A DNA stretch of 64,000 bases from Orientallactaga sibirica (GCA_036365145.1 JAEOAD010000048.1:15631001-15695000); one strand, 5' to 3'; positions 41,030-52,563 are shown, numbered from the stretch's first letter. The notes: generated from the letters alone by a model not told the origin. Program-made: numbers and translations.

Positions 41030-43538
41030 TGTAAGCCATCTCAACCCATCTTCTTTTTCTTAGAATTTATTTCATGATTATTAGAGAAAGAGGTATATAT
41101 ATAGATGATAGATAAGGTATAGAGTGAGAGAGGAGAAAGAGAGAAATGACGTAAGAGAGGCTCTAGCCACTAGCAAATGAATCTCTGACACATGGACTAC
41201 CTTATGCACTAGCCTTATGGAGATTTGGAAAATAGAACTCATTCTTCGGCCTTACTCAGCAAGTGTACTAACTGTGCTTCATTTCTCCAGCCCCCATCTT
41301 CTTTATCTAATTGATTTATGCTAAAATCTTATAATATTTAACAAGTGAAACATACCATGCTTCAAAGTTGGCTTAATCCTTCTTGTGATATTACTGATTT
41401 TCTTTCTCTTACCAGCATGTCTTGTAAAATCTACTAGCAAATTTCTAGAGACTTGGGGCTGAGAGATGTGGCCTCCAGTGGGTTAGTTGCACTAGCCGGC
41501 AAGTCTGACAGACTGAGTCTGGGCTTCCAGTATTCACTTCAAACCAGATTCAGGACTGAGGGGCTTGGCTTAGCAGTTAAGATGTTTGCCTACAAAGTCA
41601 AAGGATCCAGGTTTGATTCCCCAGGACTCTATCATAGCTGCTGGGGATGCACATGGTAGACATGTGTCTGGAGTTTGTTTGCAGTGGCTGGAGGCTCTGG
41701 CGTGCTCATTCGCCGCCTCCCCCTCTCTCCCTGCCTTTCTTCTACAAATAAATGAATAAATAAAATGCAAAATACAAAAAATAAAAAATCCACACCAGAT
41801 GTGACAACTGGTGTGATGTGGGCCTGAGTTCATTTGGCAGTAAGAGGTCCTGGTGTACCCATACTCATTCTTTTTGTCTTCCTCAAAAAAAAAAAAAAGA
41901 GAGAGACTCTGCTGCAGATACCCCAGTCCAGACCCAAAGAAGCTTGGAGTGATCTGCTTTTAAGGGGGTTTATTTTATTTACAGAGTGGAGGGGAACTCC
42001 ATGATGGTAAAAGAACATGGTATGAAACAGAGGCGCCAGGCCTCCAGGCCACATCTGGTGGCAAAGCAGTAGGAGGTGCTAAACATTGGCAAAGTGAATT
42101 GGGCTATAAAGCACCTATGTTTCACCCTAACAATATACCTCTACGAGGCTCCAGCCTCCAAAGTGCCACTGGGGCTGGGTCTCAAACATCCAACACATGG
42201 CTTATGGAGATACTCAGCTCAAACCACTACAGACTTGATAAAAGGTGTGGTTTGCCTGCTGCCTGTAGCCACATCATTGGAGTGAGGTGAGGCTTACAGG
42301 ACACTACACCTGCTCATTTTCATTGATGAGGTCTTAATCCCCAAAGTTCTGTGTCAACTCTTCACCAATGCTTTCAGCATACATTAATTATTCTCCTCTA
42401 TTATTTACACCTTATTCCTGTAATTTTCACCTCCAAACCAGGAATTCCTTTGGCACTATTTACCTTGAAGTATGGTTTTTATAAGAAAGGCAAGGTACTA
42501 GTTTGGAGAGTATCTCTTTTATGTTAGGCTTGTAATTCCAGTGAGACTGTCTATGCTCAGTCCCTTCTTTCCCAGCCATTTGTCTTGTTTTTGAAATACA
42601 TTTTTATCTCTGAGGTCCCAGGCTGGCCTGACCCAAAAAGTACTAGACTTATAGTTAGCATGAAAGCATAACAATTATCAGACTATGCTTTGTTTGTTGT
42701 GTATGTCCCCTTCAGCCAACCTGAAAGAAATGTAATAGCAACCTTTGACTAGTAAGAGAGATGATCTTACTGGGTTCAAGATTTGACCTTGGGCACTGCC
42801 TGACTGGGAATAATGCTGCACTGACACAAGACTTGGAACATTTGAAAGAAGCTCTGGTTCTTAAAAGTGGTTTTTGTGTGTGGTAGTGTTATGTTTGGAA
42901 GTGCACTGAGAGATATGATAGAAACTCTTTTTAAAATTTTTTATTTTTATTTATTTATTTCTAGAGGAGGGAAAGAGAGAGAGAATGGGGTATGCCGGGC
43001 TTCCACCCACTGCAAATGAAAACTCTGATGTGGCCACTCACTTGCACTGGCTACATGGGTCCTGGGAATCAAACTAAGGTCCTTTTTATTTTGAGGCCAT
43101 GCCTAAACTCTAAACTGCTGCTTCTGTCTCTCCTGTGCCTAGGCAAGATCTTTTTAGTTTTGGTGGTTTTTTTTTAAATTGTGTTTGGGATTGTCTTTTT
43201 AATTTTTTTTTTTTTTTTTTTGCTCTTTTGTATGTAGGGTTTCACCTAGTCTAGCTTGACTGGAATCTCACCTGTAGTCTCAGGGTGGCCTCTAACCCAT
43301 GGCAATCCTCCTACCTCTGCCTCCTGAGTATTGATTTGTACATGCATGCCACCCGCCTGTTTTTTTTTTAAATTTCATTTTGTTTTGTTTTTGGTGTAGG
43401 GTTTCACTTTAGGCCCAGGCTGACCTTGAGTCTGGGCTCAAGCAAATCCCAGGGTAGCCTAAACCTACAATGATCCTCCTACTTCTGCCTCCCAAGGGCT
43501 GGGATTAGCGTGTCACCGCCTGGCATCTTTTTTTTTAT
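41030..43538 (+). repeat. Indel-rich second copy of 38859-41029 plus 43623-43974 (probable false duplication)
   Basis: From 'aacccatcttct' at about 41043, this block repeats, in the same order and direction, the sequence that starts at 38851. It carries the nested SINEs, the 39712-40030 dispersed repeat, the unique 40080-40700 sequence and the SINE at 40782. It then continues with a poor copy of the two B1s that also appear cleanly at 43640-43974. Differences are mainly 1-5 base insertions and deletions spread over unique and repeat sequence alike. A near-identical stretch of about 83 bases (ataagtgcc...aattgtaagc) flanks it at 40946-41029 and 43539-43622. This pattern fits a gap filled with unpolished long reads better than an old tandem duplication. 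Confidence 0.8.
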
Positions 43539-43637
43539 AAGTGCCTAAACTGCTAAACTGCTAAGCTGTCTCTCCAGCCCAGAAGATCTTAGTTTTGTGG
43601 TTTTTTTTTTTTAATTGTAAGCTAGATTGTCTTTTTA

Positions 43638-43801
43638 ATTTTTTTTTTTTTTTTTTTTTGGTTTTTCGAGGTAGGGTTTCACTCTAGTTCAGGCTGACCT
43701 GGAATTCACTCTGTAGTCTCAGGGTGGCCTCGAACTCATGGCGATCCTCCTACCTCTGCCTCCTGAGTACTGGGATTAAAGGCGTGCGCCACCTCGCCCG
43801 G
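43638..43801 (-). mobile_element. B1 SINE
   Basis: Full antisense B1 with a long poly-T left edge (gaggtagggtttcac...gcgtgcgccacctcgcccg). A degraded version of it is at about 43200-43355. Confidence 0.9.
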
Positions 43802-43974
43802 GTTTTTTTTTTTAAATTTTTATTTTGTTTTGGTTTTTCAAGGTAGGGTTTCACTTTAGCCCAGGCTGACCTGGAGTTCACTATGTAATCCCAGGGTAGC
43901 CTCAAACTCACAATGATCCTCCTACTTCTGCCTCCCAAGGGCTGGGATTAAAGGCGTGCATCACCACACCTGGC
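43802..43974 (-). mobile_element. B1 SINE
   Basis: Second antisense B1 abutting the previous one (caaggtagggtttcac...cgtgcatcaccacacctggc). A degraded version is at about 43358-43530. Confidence 0.9.
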
Positions 43975-43978
43975 ATGC

Positions 43979-44174
43979 ATTTTTTTTTTTTTTAAATTAT
44001 TTATTTTTGAGAGAGAGTGTGAATGGACACACCAGGACCTCTAGCCACTGCAAACAAACTCCAGACAAATGTGTTACCTTATGCTTCTGGTTTATGTGGG
44101 TCCTAGGGAATTGAACCTGGGCCCTTTGGCTTTGCAGGCAGGTGCCATAACTGCTAAGCCATTTCTACAGCCCT
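43979..44174 (-). mobile_element. tRNA-derived SINE
   Basis: Antisense element, poly-T then gagagagagtgtgaatgg...gccatttctacagccc. Confidence 0.87.
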
Positions 44175-44234
44175 ACATTTTCAAAGGCATATAAAATACT
44201 ATACAATATATATGTTTTAGTTAAACTTTTTAAA

Positions 44235-44483
44235 AAAGTTTTTTATTTTTTATTTTTAGAGAGAGACACACAGAGAGAGGGAGAGGGAGACAGAGAATGG
44301 GCGCGCCAGCAGTGTCTCAGTTGCTGTGAACGAAATCCAGATGTGTGCGCCCCCTTGTGGTCAAGTGCGGCATTGCGCCCTTGCGTCACTTTGCATCTGG
44401 CTAAACGTGGGACCTGGAGATTGGAACCAATGTTCTTAGGCTTAGGAGGCAGGCACCTTAACCGCTAAGCCATCTCTTCAGCT
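44235..44483 (-). mobile_element. tRNA-derived SINE, subfamily with an extra GC-rich block
   Basis: Antisense element carrying an insert 'ggtcaagtgcggcattgcgc' and 'ccttgcgtcactttgcatc' in the middle, absent from most copies here but shared with the one at 47121. This marks a distinct subfamily. Confidence 0.85.
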
Positions 44484-44536
44484 AAAAATTTTTTTTCTTT
44501 ATTTTTATTTATTTGAGAGTGGCAGAGCGAGAAAGA

Positions 44537-44630
<94 letters not shown>

Positions 44631-44790
44631 AGGTGAGAGAGAGGGCCTCTAGCCACTAGCCACTGCAGACAAACTCCAGATGCATGCGCCACCTTGTGCA
44701 TCTGGCTTACATTGGTACTGGGGAATCAAGCCTCAAACTGGGGTCCTTAGGCTTCACAGGCAAACAACCACTAAGCTATCTCTCCAGCCC
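44484..44790 (-). mobile_element. tRNA-derived SINE with expanded microsatellites
   Basis: Antisense element whose pyrimidine/purine stretch has expanded into (TA)n at 44539-44600 and (GA)n at 44601-44626. It ends ctaagctatctctccagccc. Confidence 0.86.
44539..44630. repeat. (TA)n-(GA)n compound microsatellite
   Basis: About 62 bases of TA broken once by a G, followed by about 26 bases of GA. It lies within a SINE. Confidence 0.93.
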
Positions 44791-44946
44791 TATTTTTTTT
44801 TTTAATTTTTTGAGGTAGGGTTTCACTCTAGTCCAGGCTGACCTGGATTTCACTATGTAGTCTCAGGGTGGTCTTGAACTCACAGTGATCCTCTTCCCTC
44901 TGCCCACCAAGTGCTGGGATTAAAGGAGTATGCCACTATGCCCAGC
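44791..44946 (-). mobile_element. B1 SINE
   Basis: Antisense B1, gaggtagggtttcactctag...gtatgccactatgcccagctt. Confidence 0.88.
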
Positions 44947-45012
44947 TTATACAACAAATTTTACAGCAATACTAATAGGAATTTTAAAGTTTCACAGTCC
45001 TATTAACTAAAC

Positions 45013-45242
45013 TTTAAAAAATATTTGTTTGTAAGAGAGAGAGAGAAAGAGGCAGATATATATATGTACAGAGAGAGAGTGAGAATGGGTGTAATGGGTG
45101 TGCCAGGGCCTCTAGGCACTTCAAATGAATTCCTTATGCATGTTCCCCCTTGTGCATCTGGCTTTCGTGGATCCTGGAGAATCGAACTGAAGTCCTTAGG
45201 CTTCACAGGCAAATGCCTTAACTGCTGAGCCATCTCTCTAGC
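45013..45242 (-). mobile_element. tRNA-derived SINE
   Basis: Antisense element with a purine tract, 'gtgagaatgggtgtaatggg' (a small local duplication) and gagccatctctctagct. Confidence 0.85.
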
Positions 45243-45382
45243 TTTAAACGTTTTTTTAAATTCCATTTATTTTTCTTCAATTTTAACCTGAAATTGATGC
45301 TTCGATCATCTGTTTAATGTTAAAATGGCTATTTTGTAGAATAATTATTTCTGTGCTTTTTGATACTTATGTTTTTCTATTT

Positions 45383-45479
45383 TTTCTTTTTCTTTTCTTT
45401 CTTTTTTTTTTCTTTTGGTTTTTTGAGGTAGGGTCTCACTCTTGTACAGGCTGACCTGGAATTCACTCTGTATTCTCAG
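45383..45479 (-). mobile_element. B1 SINE, truncated
   Basis: Only the tail half of an antisense B1 is present (gaggtagggtctcac...ctctgtattctcagc). Confidence 0.8.
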
Positions 45480-45744
45480 CTTTTTTTAAAGTTAAATAAT
45501 TACTTTCTTTTGGCCTAGTCTGTGCTGAGCAGTGATGTAGCCAGGGCTCCCTAAACCTTCCTTTGTCCCCGCCTCACCTGTTTCTCACCTCCAGGTTCCC
45601 AGGTCCCACATCACTTGCCACATTTGTCATAATCCTCTCAGGCTCCACACTAGTGTAGGGCCTGAGTCTGTAAGAAAAACATTGCAGGCTCATTCTGGAG
45701 TGCCCTGCTCTATCTAGTACTTCCAGCACATCCCTCCCAAGCCA

Positions 45745-46210
45745 CACTATTTATTTTTTCTTTTTTGTCTATATGTATATGATGTGTGTGAACGTGCACA
45801 CTCTTGAGCATGCATGTGGAAGTTAGAAGACAACCACGGGTGATGCTCCTTCCAGTCTTTTTCTTTTTGGGTTTATGTTTTTCGAGGTAGGGTCTTGCTC
45901 TAGGCCAGTTAGGGTGACCTCGAACTCACCTGATCCTTCTATACCTCTGCCTCTGAAGTGCTGGGATTAAAGGCGTGTGCCACCATGCCCGGTACGTTCA
46001 GTCTTTTGAGACATGCTCTCTTACATGTTCTCTTGCTGCTGTTTGCAAGTGTCTGGATTCTCCTGGCTACAGCTGTCACTGCCACAGGCACTTTGGGGTT
46101 GTAGACACGGGCCACTGGTATCTGGCTTTCCATGGTGCTGATGGAGATGAAACTTGGGTCGTAGGCTTGCAAACAAATGTCTTTAATTGCTGGCCATTTC
46201 CCTAGCCTCC
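45745..46210 (-). mobile_element. Old rodent SINE/repeat relic split by a B1
   Basis: Worn sequence with 'gtggaagttagaagacaacc' and 'ctttaattgctggccatttc', like an old antisense B3-type element. A B1 sits at about 45862-45993. It ends about 105 bases before exon 3. Confidence 0.45.
45862..45993 (-). mobile_element. B1 SINE, internally shortened
   Basis: Antisense B1 missing part of its middle (gaggtagggtcttgctctag then tagggtgacctcgaactcac). 'cagtctttt' occurs on both sides, suggesting a target duplication. Confidence 0.82.
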
Positions 46211-46315
46211 AAATGCTTTTTAACTTATGTGAATTACAAAGTCCCTGTCTTCCTGTTCTTTCTCCTGAGATGCATTGTCCCGTATTTAATGAACCGCTTC
46301 TGTTTTCTCTTCTAG

Positions 46316-46529
46316 TTTGGGAATACCTGCTACTGCAACTCAGTTCTTCAAGCACTTTACTTTTGCCGTCCATTTCGGGAAAAAGTTCTAGCTTACAAGA
46401 GTCAGCCTAGGAAAAAAGAGAACCTTCTTACATGCTTAGCAGACCTCTTCCACAGCATCGCTACGCAGAAGAAAAAGGTTGGAGTCATTCCACCTAAGAA
46501 GTTCATCACAAGACTACGGAAAGAAAATG
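46316..46529 (+). CDS. USP12: USP12 coding exon 3 (residues about 44-115, catalytic Cys box)
   Basis: This 214-nt exon (71 codons plus one base) opens with [20 protein letters not shown]. That is the USP Cys box, with the nucleophile at residue 48 in the usual USP12 numbering. It continues through [16 protein letters not shown] to RLRKEN; the last base G joins exon 4 (AG) to make Glu115. The acceptor is ttctcttctag and the donor ATG/gtaatc. [15 protein letters not shown] is USP12-like (USP46 has RENVLAYKAQQKKKE). Residues KKENLLTC carry Asn where I recall Ser in human and mouse USP12; USP46 also has Asn, so this looks like a tolerated change. The exon encodes the thumb of the catalytic domain. 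Confidence 0.98.
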
Positions 46530-46772
46530 GTAATCCTTCTCTTTCCCCATGTATTACGTATATCACAGGAGGGTTGAGTCTAGGTACACTCTCACTTCAG
46601 TGTCTGTTCATCTTGGAGGTGCTAGTTTAGTGGAGGAGATAGTCTCACAGCATGAGGTGTGATTAGTGTCTGAGATATGTTATACCCAGGTAAAATTCCA
46701 TTGGCCAGGAAGTTAGAAATCATAATTTCTTTTTTTGGCCCACTTGACTTTTCTATTAAGAATGTATATTTT

Positions 46773-46975
46773 GCTGGGTATGATGGCACATGCCTTTAAT
46801 CCTAGCACTTGGGAGGATTGTCATGAGTTGAGGCCACTCTGAGACTACATAGTGAATTCCAGGTCAGCCTGAGCTAGAGTGAAACCCTACCTCGAAAAAC
46901 CAAAAAGAAACAAACAAAAAATCACACACACAAAAAACCCTACTTCAAAAAACAAACAAACAAACAAACAAAAAG
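46773..46975 (+). mobile_element. B1 SINE with complex tail
   Basis: Sense B1 lacking the 'cagaggtagg' segment. Its tail repeats the element's end ('ccctacctcgaaaaacc' then 'ccctacttcaaaaaac') and finishes in caaacaaacaaac. Confidence 0.86.
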
Positions 46976-46987
46976 AATGAATGTTTT

Positions 46988-47097
46988 TGTTTGGCACGGT
47001 GCATGCTTACAATCACAGCACTTGGGAAACTGAGGCAGGAAGATCGTGAGTTTGCCTCCAGTTTGATGTATATGAGACCATATCTCAAGAAAATAAG
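46988..47097 (+). mobile_element. Old B1 relic
   Basis: Diverged sense B1 (tggcacggtgcatgcttaca...gagaccatatctcaagaaaa). Confidence 0.65.
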
Positions 47098-47120
47098 TTG
47101 GAAGATTGTGTGCTTTTCTT

Positions 47121-47350
47121 TTTTCTTTTTTTGAGAGAGACAGAGTCAGAGAGAGAAAGAAAATGGGCACTCCAGCGGCCTCTCAGCCCCTGTGAATGAA
47201 CTCCAGATGCATGCGCCTTCTTGTGTCCAAGAGCGGCATTGCGCCCCTGCGTCACTTTGCATCTGGCTAAATGTGAGACCTGGAGATTGGAACCGGCGTT
47301 CTTAAGCTTGGCAGGCAGGCGCCTTAACCGTCAAGCCATCTCTCCAGTCC
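47121..47350 (-). mobile_element. tRNA-derived SINE, GC-block subfamily
   Basis: Antisense element with 'tccaagagcggcattgcgcc' and 'cctgcgtcactttgcatctg', the same subfamily as at 44235. 'tgcttttctt/tgctttttctt' flanks it. Confidence 0.88.
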
Positions 47351-47361
47351 TGCTTTTTCTT

Positions 47362-47587
47362 TTTTAAAATATTTTATTTTCACTTATTTATTAGAGACAG
47401 AGAGATGAAGAGAGAGAGAAGAGAGAGAGAGTGAGTGGGCATGCCAGGGCCTCTAGCCACTGCAAATGAACTCCAGACGCATGTGTCACCATGTGCATGT
47501 GGCTTACATGGGACCTGGAAAATCAAACTGGGGTTCTTAGGCTTTGCAGGCATGCGCCTTAACTGCTAAACCATCTCTCCAGCCCCT
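47362..47587 (-). mobile_element. tRNA-derived SINE with 11-bp target duplication
   Basis: Antisense element. tgctttttctt lies at 47351-47361 and about 47590-47600, so it reuses the site of the SINE before it. Confidence 0.9.
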
Positions 47588-47600
47588 TGTGCTTTTTCTT

Positions 47601-48700
47601 AATTCATTGAATAATGTTTTATATGTTAATTTATTTGATCTTTTCAATAATTTTCATTAGAGAACACATTATTGCCCTCCATTTTAGCCATGAAAAAAAA
47701 ATGACTCCAGAAACACCAAACTTAACAACTTACTAGAAGTCATACCTTCTGGTTTAGGATTTAGGGTAGATAATTGTAATATGCCTTCCTCTTTTAAAAT
47801 AATTACTGAGTAAGGCCTAGTTCTCCTCATTTGAGATTTGTTCATCTAGTTTTTATAAGCCTTTACATTAGATACTACTGCTTCATTTTCTATGAGTTGT
47901 GAAGTGATTTGCTCAAGGTCATACCATTCTTAGTAAGCAAAAGAGCTACATGCAGTTTTACTTCTTGAAACCTAGTAAGTTCTACTTCCAAAAGTGCACA
48001 TGGAGTCAGAGAACTAGTGGAGGCTAGGCTTTCATTTGACATAAGCATTTTAGTCCATGTAGAAGTAAAATTCAATTGAATTTTTTGTTTGATTTGTTAC
48101 CTATCAAATAGATCTGCCACAGAAATATGATTCAAAAAGTCTATAAAATTGGTTATTGAATTCACTAATGGGAGTCAGTTACATTGTTCATTAGCATGGG
48201 AGTTGAGAAAAGCCCCATCATATACAGTTCCCTGAAATACAGCAGACCCTAAAATAGGAAGGCAAGGCCAGAGGTTATGCTTGAGTCTAGGAAGCTGTGT
48301 TCCCTTTCCTCATGTACAAATACAGACTAGTTGATATTGCTCACAGAACCTCATTTTCCCTCCAGTCAGAAGAGAACATGTTTACCTAGTAGATTCTGGA
48401 TCTATACAGTATCTTCTGTTTTCAAGAAAGCCAAACTCACAGCCTTTTCAAATCTGAATTGATCTTAATCCAGATTCTTCAACTTTTGATTTTACCAACA
48501 GGCACCTCTAAAGGTGGTTTCCTGGTGGGAAATATTTATGAATGTGCCATCTTTTCTTGTGAAAATATTTTAGGAATGCTTACCATCAAAAGTATGTAAC
48601 CCACAGAACACATTATTTTCTATTTCACTTAATAGTTACTTAAAAATTTTTAATAGTACATTTTTATTCATCTTTTAAGTTGATTACATGTGCTCTTCAT
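47601..48700. other. Intron 3 sequence with possible MIR relics
   Basis: 47640-47750 ('attgccctccattttagcca', 'aacttactagaagtcatacc') and 47860-47950 ('gatttgctcaaggtcatacc') read like antisense MIR fragments. The rest is unique. Confidence 0.5.
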
Positions 48701-48970
48701 TGGTCTTTTTTTTTTTTTTAACTAGGGTTTCACTCTATTCATTGATCTTTTTAGTGGTTGACTGACTTATGCCAGACATAGTTCAAGTTATGTCTTTTCT
48801 TCTCCTCTCTCCCCTTCCACTTGCCCCTCCCCTCCCCCCTCCTCTCCCCTCTTCTCTCTTTCCCTTCCCTCTCTTCCTCCCTCCCTCTACTCCTCGGATC
48901 AGTGTTGGGGCTTGAACCCAGAGCTTTGCACAAACACTCTTACCACTGAGCTATATATCCCTCCCAACCC
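48701..48970 (-). mobile_element. Old ID-like antisense SINE with a polypyrimidine tract
   Basis: A CT-rich tract at 48796-48894 precedes 'cttgaacccagagctttgca' and 'ccactgagctatatatccct', the antisense start of an ID-type element. Confidence 0.6.
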
Positions 48971-49952
48971 CTGAAGTTACTGTGTTCAAAGTTTTGTACA
49001 ATTACATATTTCACAGCTTGGTAAAACCTGGGATATTTTATAGTATTTATTATTTTTGTAGTACTTTAGTATTTTCTGTAGTTTTATATTTAGGTAAATT
49101 GATCATACAATAGACTTCTTAAATACTTTTTTGGATGAGATTTATTCCAGATTAAATATTTACTCTAAACTTAACCTTTCTTCAGTTTCAGAAATAAATT
49201 TACTATAAAAGCATTGCTGTTGATTTGATATGGCTGGCATTTGTAAATATGTTTTGAAATATATTAACATACTTTGGACTTTTGAACTTCTCCCTAAGAA
49301 TGATAGAAGTGTTTACAGATAAAAGATGATTATTGCATATCATTCCTTCCAATAATTTTAAATCTCTGGGGAAAGTGTTAATCATTTCAGTATTTCAGAT
49401 AACTTACTGTTGGAAAGTTCATTCTCAATCAGTCTCTTTCCTTGTGTTTAATAATTTTATGTTGGATTCTCAGTTGATACCAGCTTCAGAGTATCTTTAC
49501 TACTGCTACTTCACAGTATTGATCATTTTGGTAGTTTTTGGAAAGAACAGGTTTTAACTGCTATTCATTAGTGAATTTTTGTTTTTAAGATTTTAACTCA
49601 GGTTCTCTAACTAACATAAAAGGTCTGTTGGTCAGTGCTACTCCATATAGCATGACAGCCCTTGTTTCACAGTGATATTCTCTTTGATGTTAGGTGGGTT
49701 ACTGCCCTCTTCTGTTGTTTGCATTGAGTAGTAGTCACACATTGATTTCCTGTTGTGTGCCACATACCGTCTAGGCACTGGGAACATAATAGTAGACGTT
49801 TAGAATCTGACAACATACCAAGGAAAACAGTTACTAGCAGCTATGTAATACAGTGTGCCAGGAAGAAAATGAAGCAGGGACCGGGTAGAGGAATGAGTGG
49901 CTAGTGAAAGTATAGGTGCTGGGAAGCTCCCCAATGAGGCGACATTAAAGAG
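48971..49952. other. Intron 3 sequence without a recognised feature
   Basis: AT-rich, free of recent SINEs. Nothing recognisable. Confidence 0.55.
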
Positions 49953-50083
49953 TTTTTTTGTTTGTTTGTTTTTGTTTTTTTGAGGTTAGCCTCTAGCTGA
50001 GGCTGTCCATGAATTCACTCTGTAGTCTCAGGGTGGCCTTGAACTCACGGCGGTCCTCCTACCTCTGCCTCTTGGGTGCTGGA
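49953..50083 (-). mobile_element. B1 SINE, head-truncated
   Basis: Antisense B1 with GTTT edge that stops at 'cttgggtgctgg'. 'gacatt(a)aag' occurs at both ends. Confidence 0.85.
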
Positions 50084-51160
50084 CATTTAAGATTTAAGTG
50101 AGAATAAGCCGCTAGAAAGTACAAGGTAAAAAAGTTACAAGCAGAAAGAACAGAAAGTGCAGCTGCTCTGAGTGTTGAAGGATGACCAGAAAGCCTGTGA
50201 GAGGTATGGGGTAGGACGCAGATCAGCCAGAGCCTTCAGGTGTGCCTGACCTGCAGCCTGGAGGCTACCTGCCTGCCAGGATCGCTGTGAATGTGGCCAG
50301 TTACATTTGTATGACAGCATCATGTGCATGCTTCTGGGAGCTTGGGAACCGCCAGAGAATTGTGATTTGTGTTAGAAGATCTGTCCCTAAGGATGGGCAT
50401 AAGGAAGATGACCACAGAGGCATAGTCTAGGTAAAAATCGGACTCATCTGTCTTAATCTGCTTCCTACAGGCTCTCCCATTATTATTTTGAAAGAGAGAG
50501 CACAAGCTGATAATTGTGTTGGTTAGAGTTGACTGTCATCTGGATGGTTTAGGAGCATTAAAAGTGGACTGGAGTTCTATATCAGCTGGCATCTGCTGCA
50601 TGCTCAGACTCCCTGAGTCTTAGCCAGACACCTATTTCAAGCTGTTGTTTTGAGTTACGTCTGCTTTTCATATATCATCCTAACTACTTCGACACCCATC
50701 CTCTGTTCATTTGTTTGTTCATTCATTCAAAAAATGTTCAGCAAATTTAATATAGCATATACTGTTGTGCTAGCAATACAGCAGTAAATGAGATAAAAAA
50801 GGGTCCTTGTTCTTAAGAAACCTTTCTGTGAAGAGCAGTTTTTAAGGTGCTCTGGAGAGAGAGAACAAAATCATATGTATGTATATATTAAATATAAATA
50901 TTTATATTTAAATCTTGGTCTGCCTCAAATGAGGAAATAGTTGTTCATAAATAACATTAAGTAGATTTGAATAATTTATCATCTGAATCATAGAAAGTTT
51001 CTTATGTTATGAAAACTATCGCTGTTTTTGAGTTATGAAGAAAACAACTATTTTAAACAATGATTTGATTTTCTTCTTTTGCATTAATGTTGCAGCTATA
51101 TCAGGACTATAATAGTTTATTATCATACATTTATTTAATAATGAAATTGTCTGTCTCTCC
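50084..51160. other. SINE-poor intron 3 sequence
   Basis: Over 1 kb with no recent SINE, unusual for this window. 50100-50420 is relatively GC-rich. No splice-bounded reading frame was recognised. Confidence 0.55.
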
Positions 51161-51167
51161 CACTAGA

Positions 51168-51298
51168 CTGTCAGTTCCATGACGGAGGGAACCCATTTGT
51201 TTTTGCTCACCATTGTATTCCCAGCACATAATCCAGTTCCTGGCATATAGTAGGTGCTTACTAAATATTTGTTGAATGAGTGAATGAATGAATGAACT
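51168..51298 (+). mobile_element. L2 LINE 3'-end relic
   Basis: 'actagactgtcagttccatg', 'cctggcatatagtaggtgct' and 'aatatttgttgaatgagtga' are hallmarks of the ancient mammalian L2 3' end. Confidence 0.8.
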
Positions 51299-51868
51299 TG
51301 TTTAATTTAGCAAAGCAATTTTGAAGTCCATTTTTCTCATTGTACTACTTATCAGAGCAGAAAACCAATCATAAGAAAATTTTGAAAAAAATGGAGCATA
51401 ATACAGTTCATAGATACTGTCTAAGGTCATCCCACTGACGTTTTGATCTTAATGTAATTCTGTTGATAAGGCCACAATTGTCTTCTTTCAGGCATTGCAA
51501 AATTCCAGCATATTGAATGTACTCATGGACTGTTGATTTCTTTAGAAATAGTGCAACAAAGGCTTAAAGAGGATTTCCTGGTTTGTCTATCCAGAGATTT
51601 GAGTTAGTTGAGGTATTTCAGTAGATCTGGAGTCATTGCATTACAAGCAAGGCAGTTACTTTGAAAAATAAGCATCTACGCTAAAATGATTTTTAGCTGG
51701 AGGGCTTAGACTGTTATAGATGGTGGCAGAAAGCCAACATTCCACTGATCACTGTAGTGAACGCATCTTCTTTTCTCCAGTAGGCTCTCCTCTATCATAA
51801 AACCCCTTTGTACTGGTCCTCTCCGTTAGTCCTTCTGTCTAGGTTCCTCTACGACGCTTCTAGTCTTC
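51299..51868. other. Intron 3 sequence without a recognised feature
   Basis: Nothing recognisable. Confidence 0.5.
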
Positions 51869-51987
51869 TTTCCCCATCTCACTATAAAGCCTGGGCTAAC
51901 CTTGACCTCTGCAGCCCAGGCTGGCACCAACCTCACTGTCCTCTTCCCTCAGCCTCTTAAGTGCTGGCATTACAGTTATGTGCTACC
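51869..51987 (-). mobile_element. Old B1-like relic
   Basis: Diverged antisense text with a doubled 'cctgggctaacc/cccaggctggcacc' and 'aagtgctggcattacagtta'. Confidence 0.55.
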
Positions 51988-52325
51988 ACCTCCAGCCATT
52001 CCAATTTTTTTTGTCGTCTAGTCAGTCCCCCAGTCCTTATGTTACTGAGTGAAGACTGAAAGGGGGTTGGCTGACCTAAGCAAACTACCTACACACTGTG
52101 GGTCAAGATGAGTGGGGGAGGTGGGTGTCCATAAGCCAGGGAATTGAGGTTGACATGTGGCCTAAGAGAAAGGGTCAAGGACCACAAAATGGCAGCAGAG
52201 CTTGAAAATGCAAAGATTAAAAAGATGCAGTTTCTAGACAAAACAGTAGAAAGGGTCGAGAATGAAGGAAACCCTAAGGATGAAGAAATAAGTAAATGAC
52301 AGTAGAGGGTATTTGGGCTGAGGAG
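51988..52325. other. Intron 3 sequence without a recognised feature
   Basis: Nothing recognisable. Confidence 0.5.
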
Positions 52326-52338
52326 TGAAACGTGCATT

Positions 52339-52550
52339 TTTAAACTTTATTTATTTATCTATGAGAGTGACAGAAAGAGGCAGATAGAAAGAAAGAGAAT
52401 GGGCACACCAGGGCCTCCAGCTGCTGCAAATGAACACTGAGACACATGTGCTACCTTGTGCATCTGGCTTACATGGGTCCTGGGGAATTGAACCTGGGTC
52501 CTTAAGGCATTGCAGGCAAATGCCTTAACCACTAAGCCATCTCTCCAGCC
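52339..52550 (-). mobile_element. tRNA-derived SINE with target duplication
   Basis: Antisense element between tgaaacgtgcatt (52326-52338) and tgaaatgtgtatt (from 52551), a 13-bp duplication now differing at two positions. Confidence 0.92.
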
Positions 52551-52563
52551 TGAAATGTGTATT

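Noticed and set aside
41030..43538. A true recent segmental duplication with a third gene-like copy
   Set aside because: The difference pattern is indel-dominated and even across homopolymers and unique text, which is more like raw read error.
45939..46373. 144-codon minus-strand open frame over exon 3
   Set aside because: It is the shadow of USP12 exon 3 plus a B1 on the other strand.
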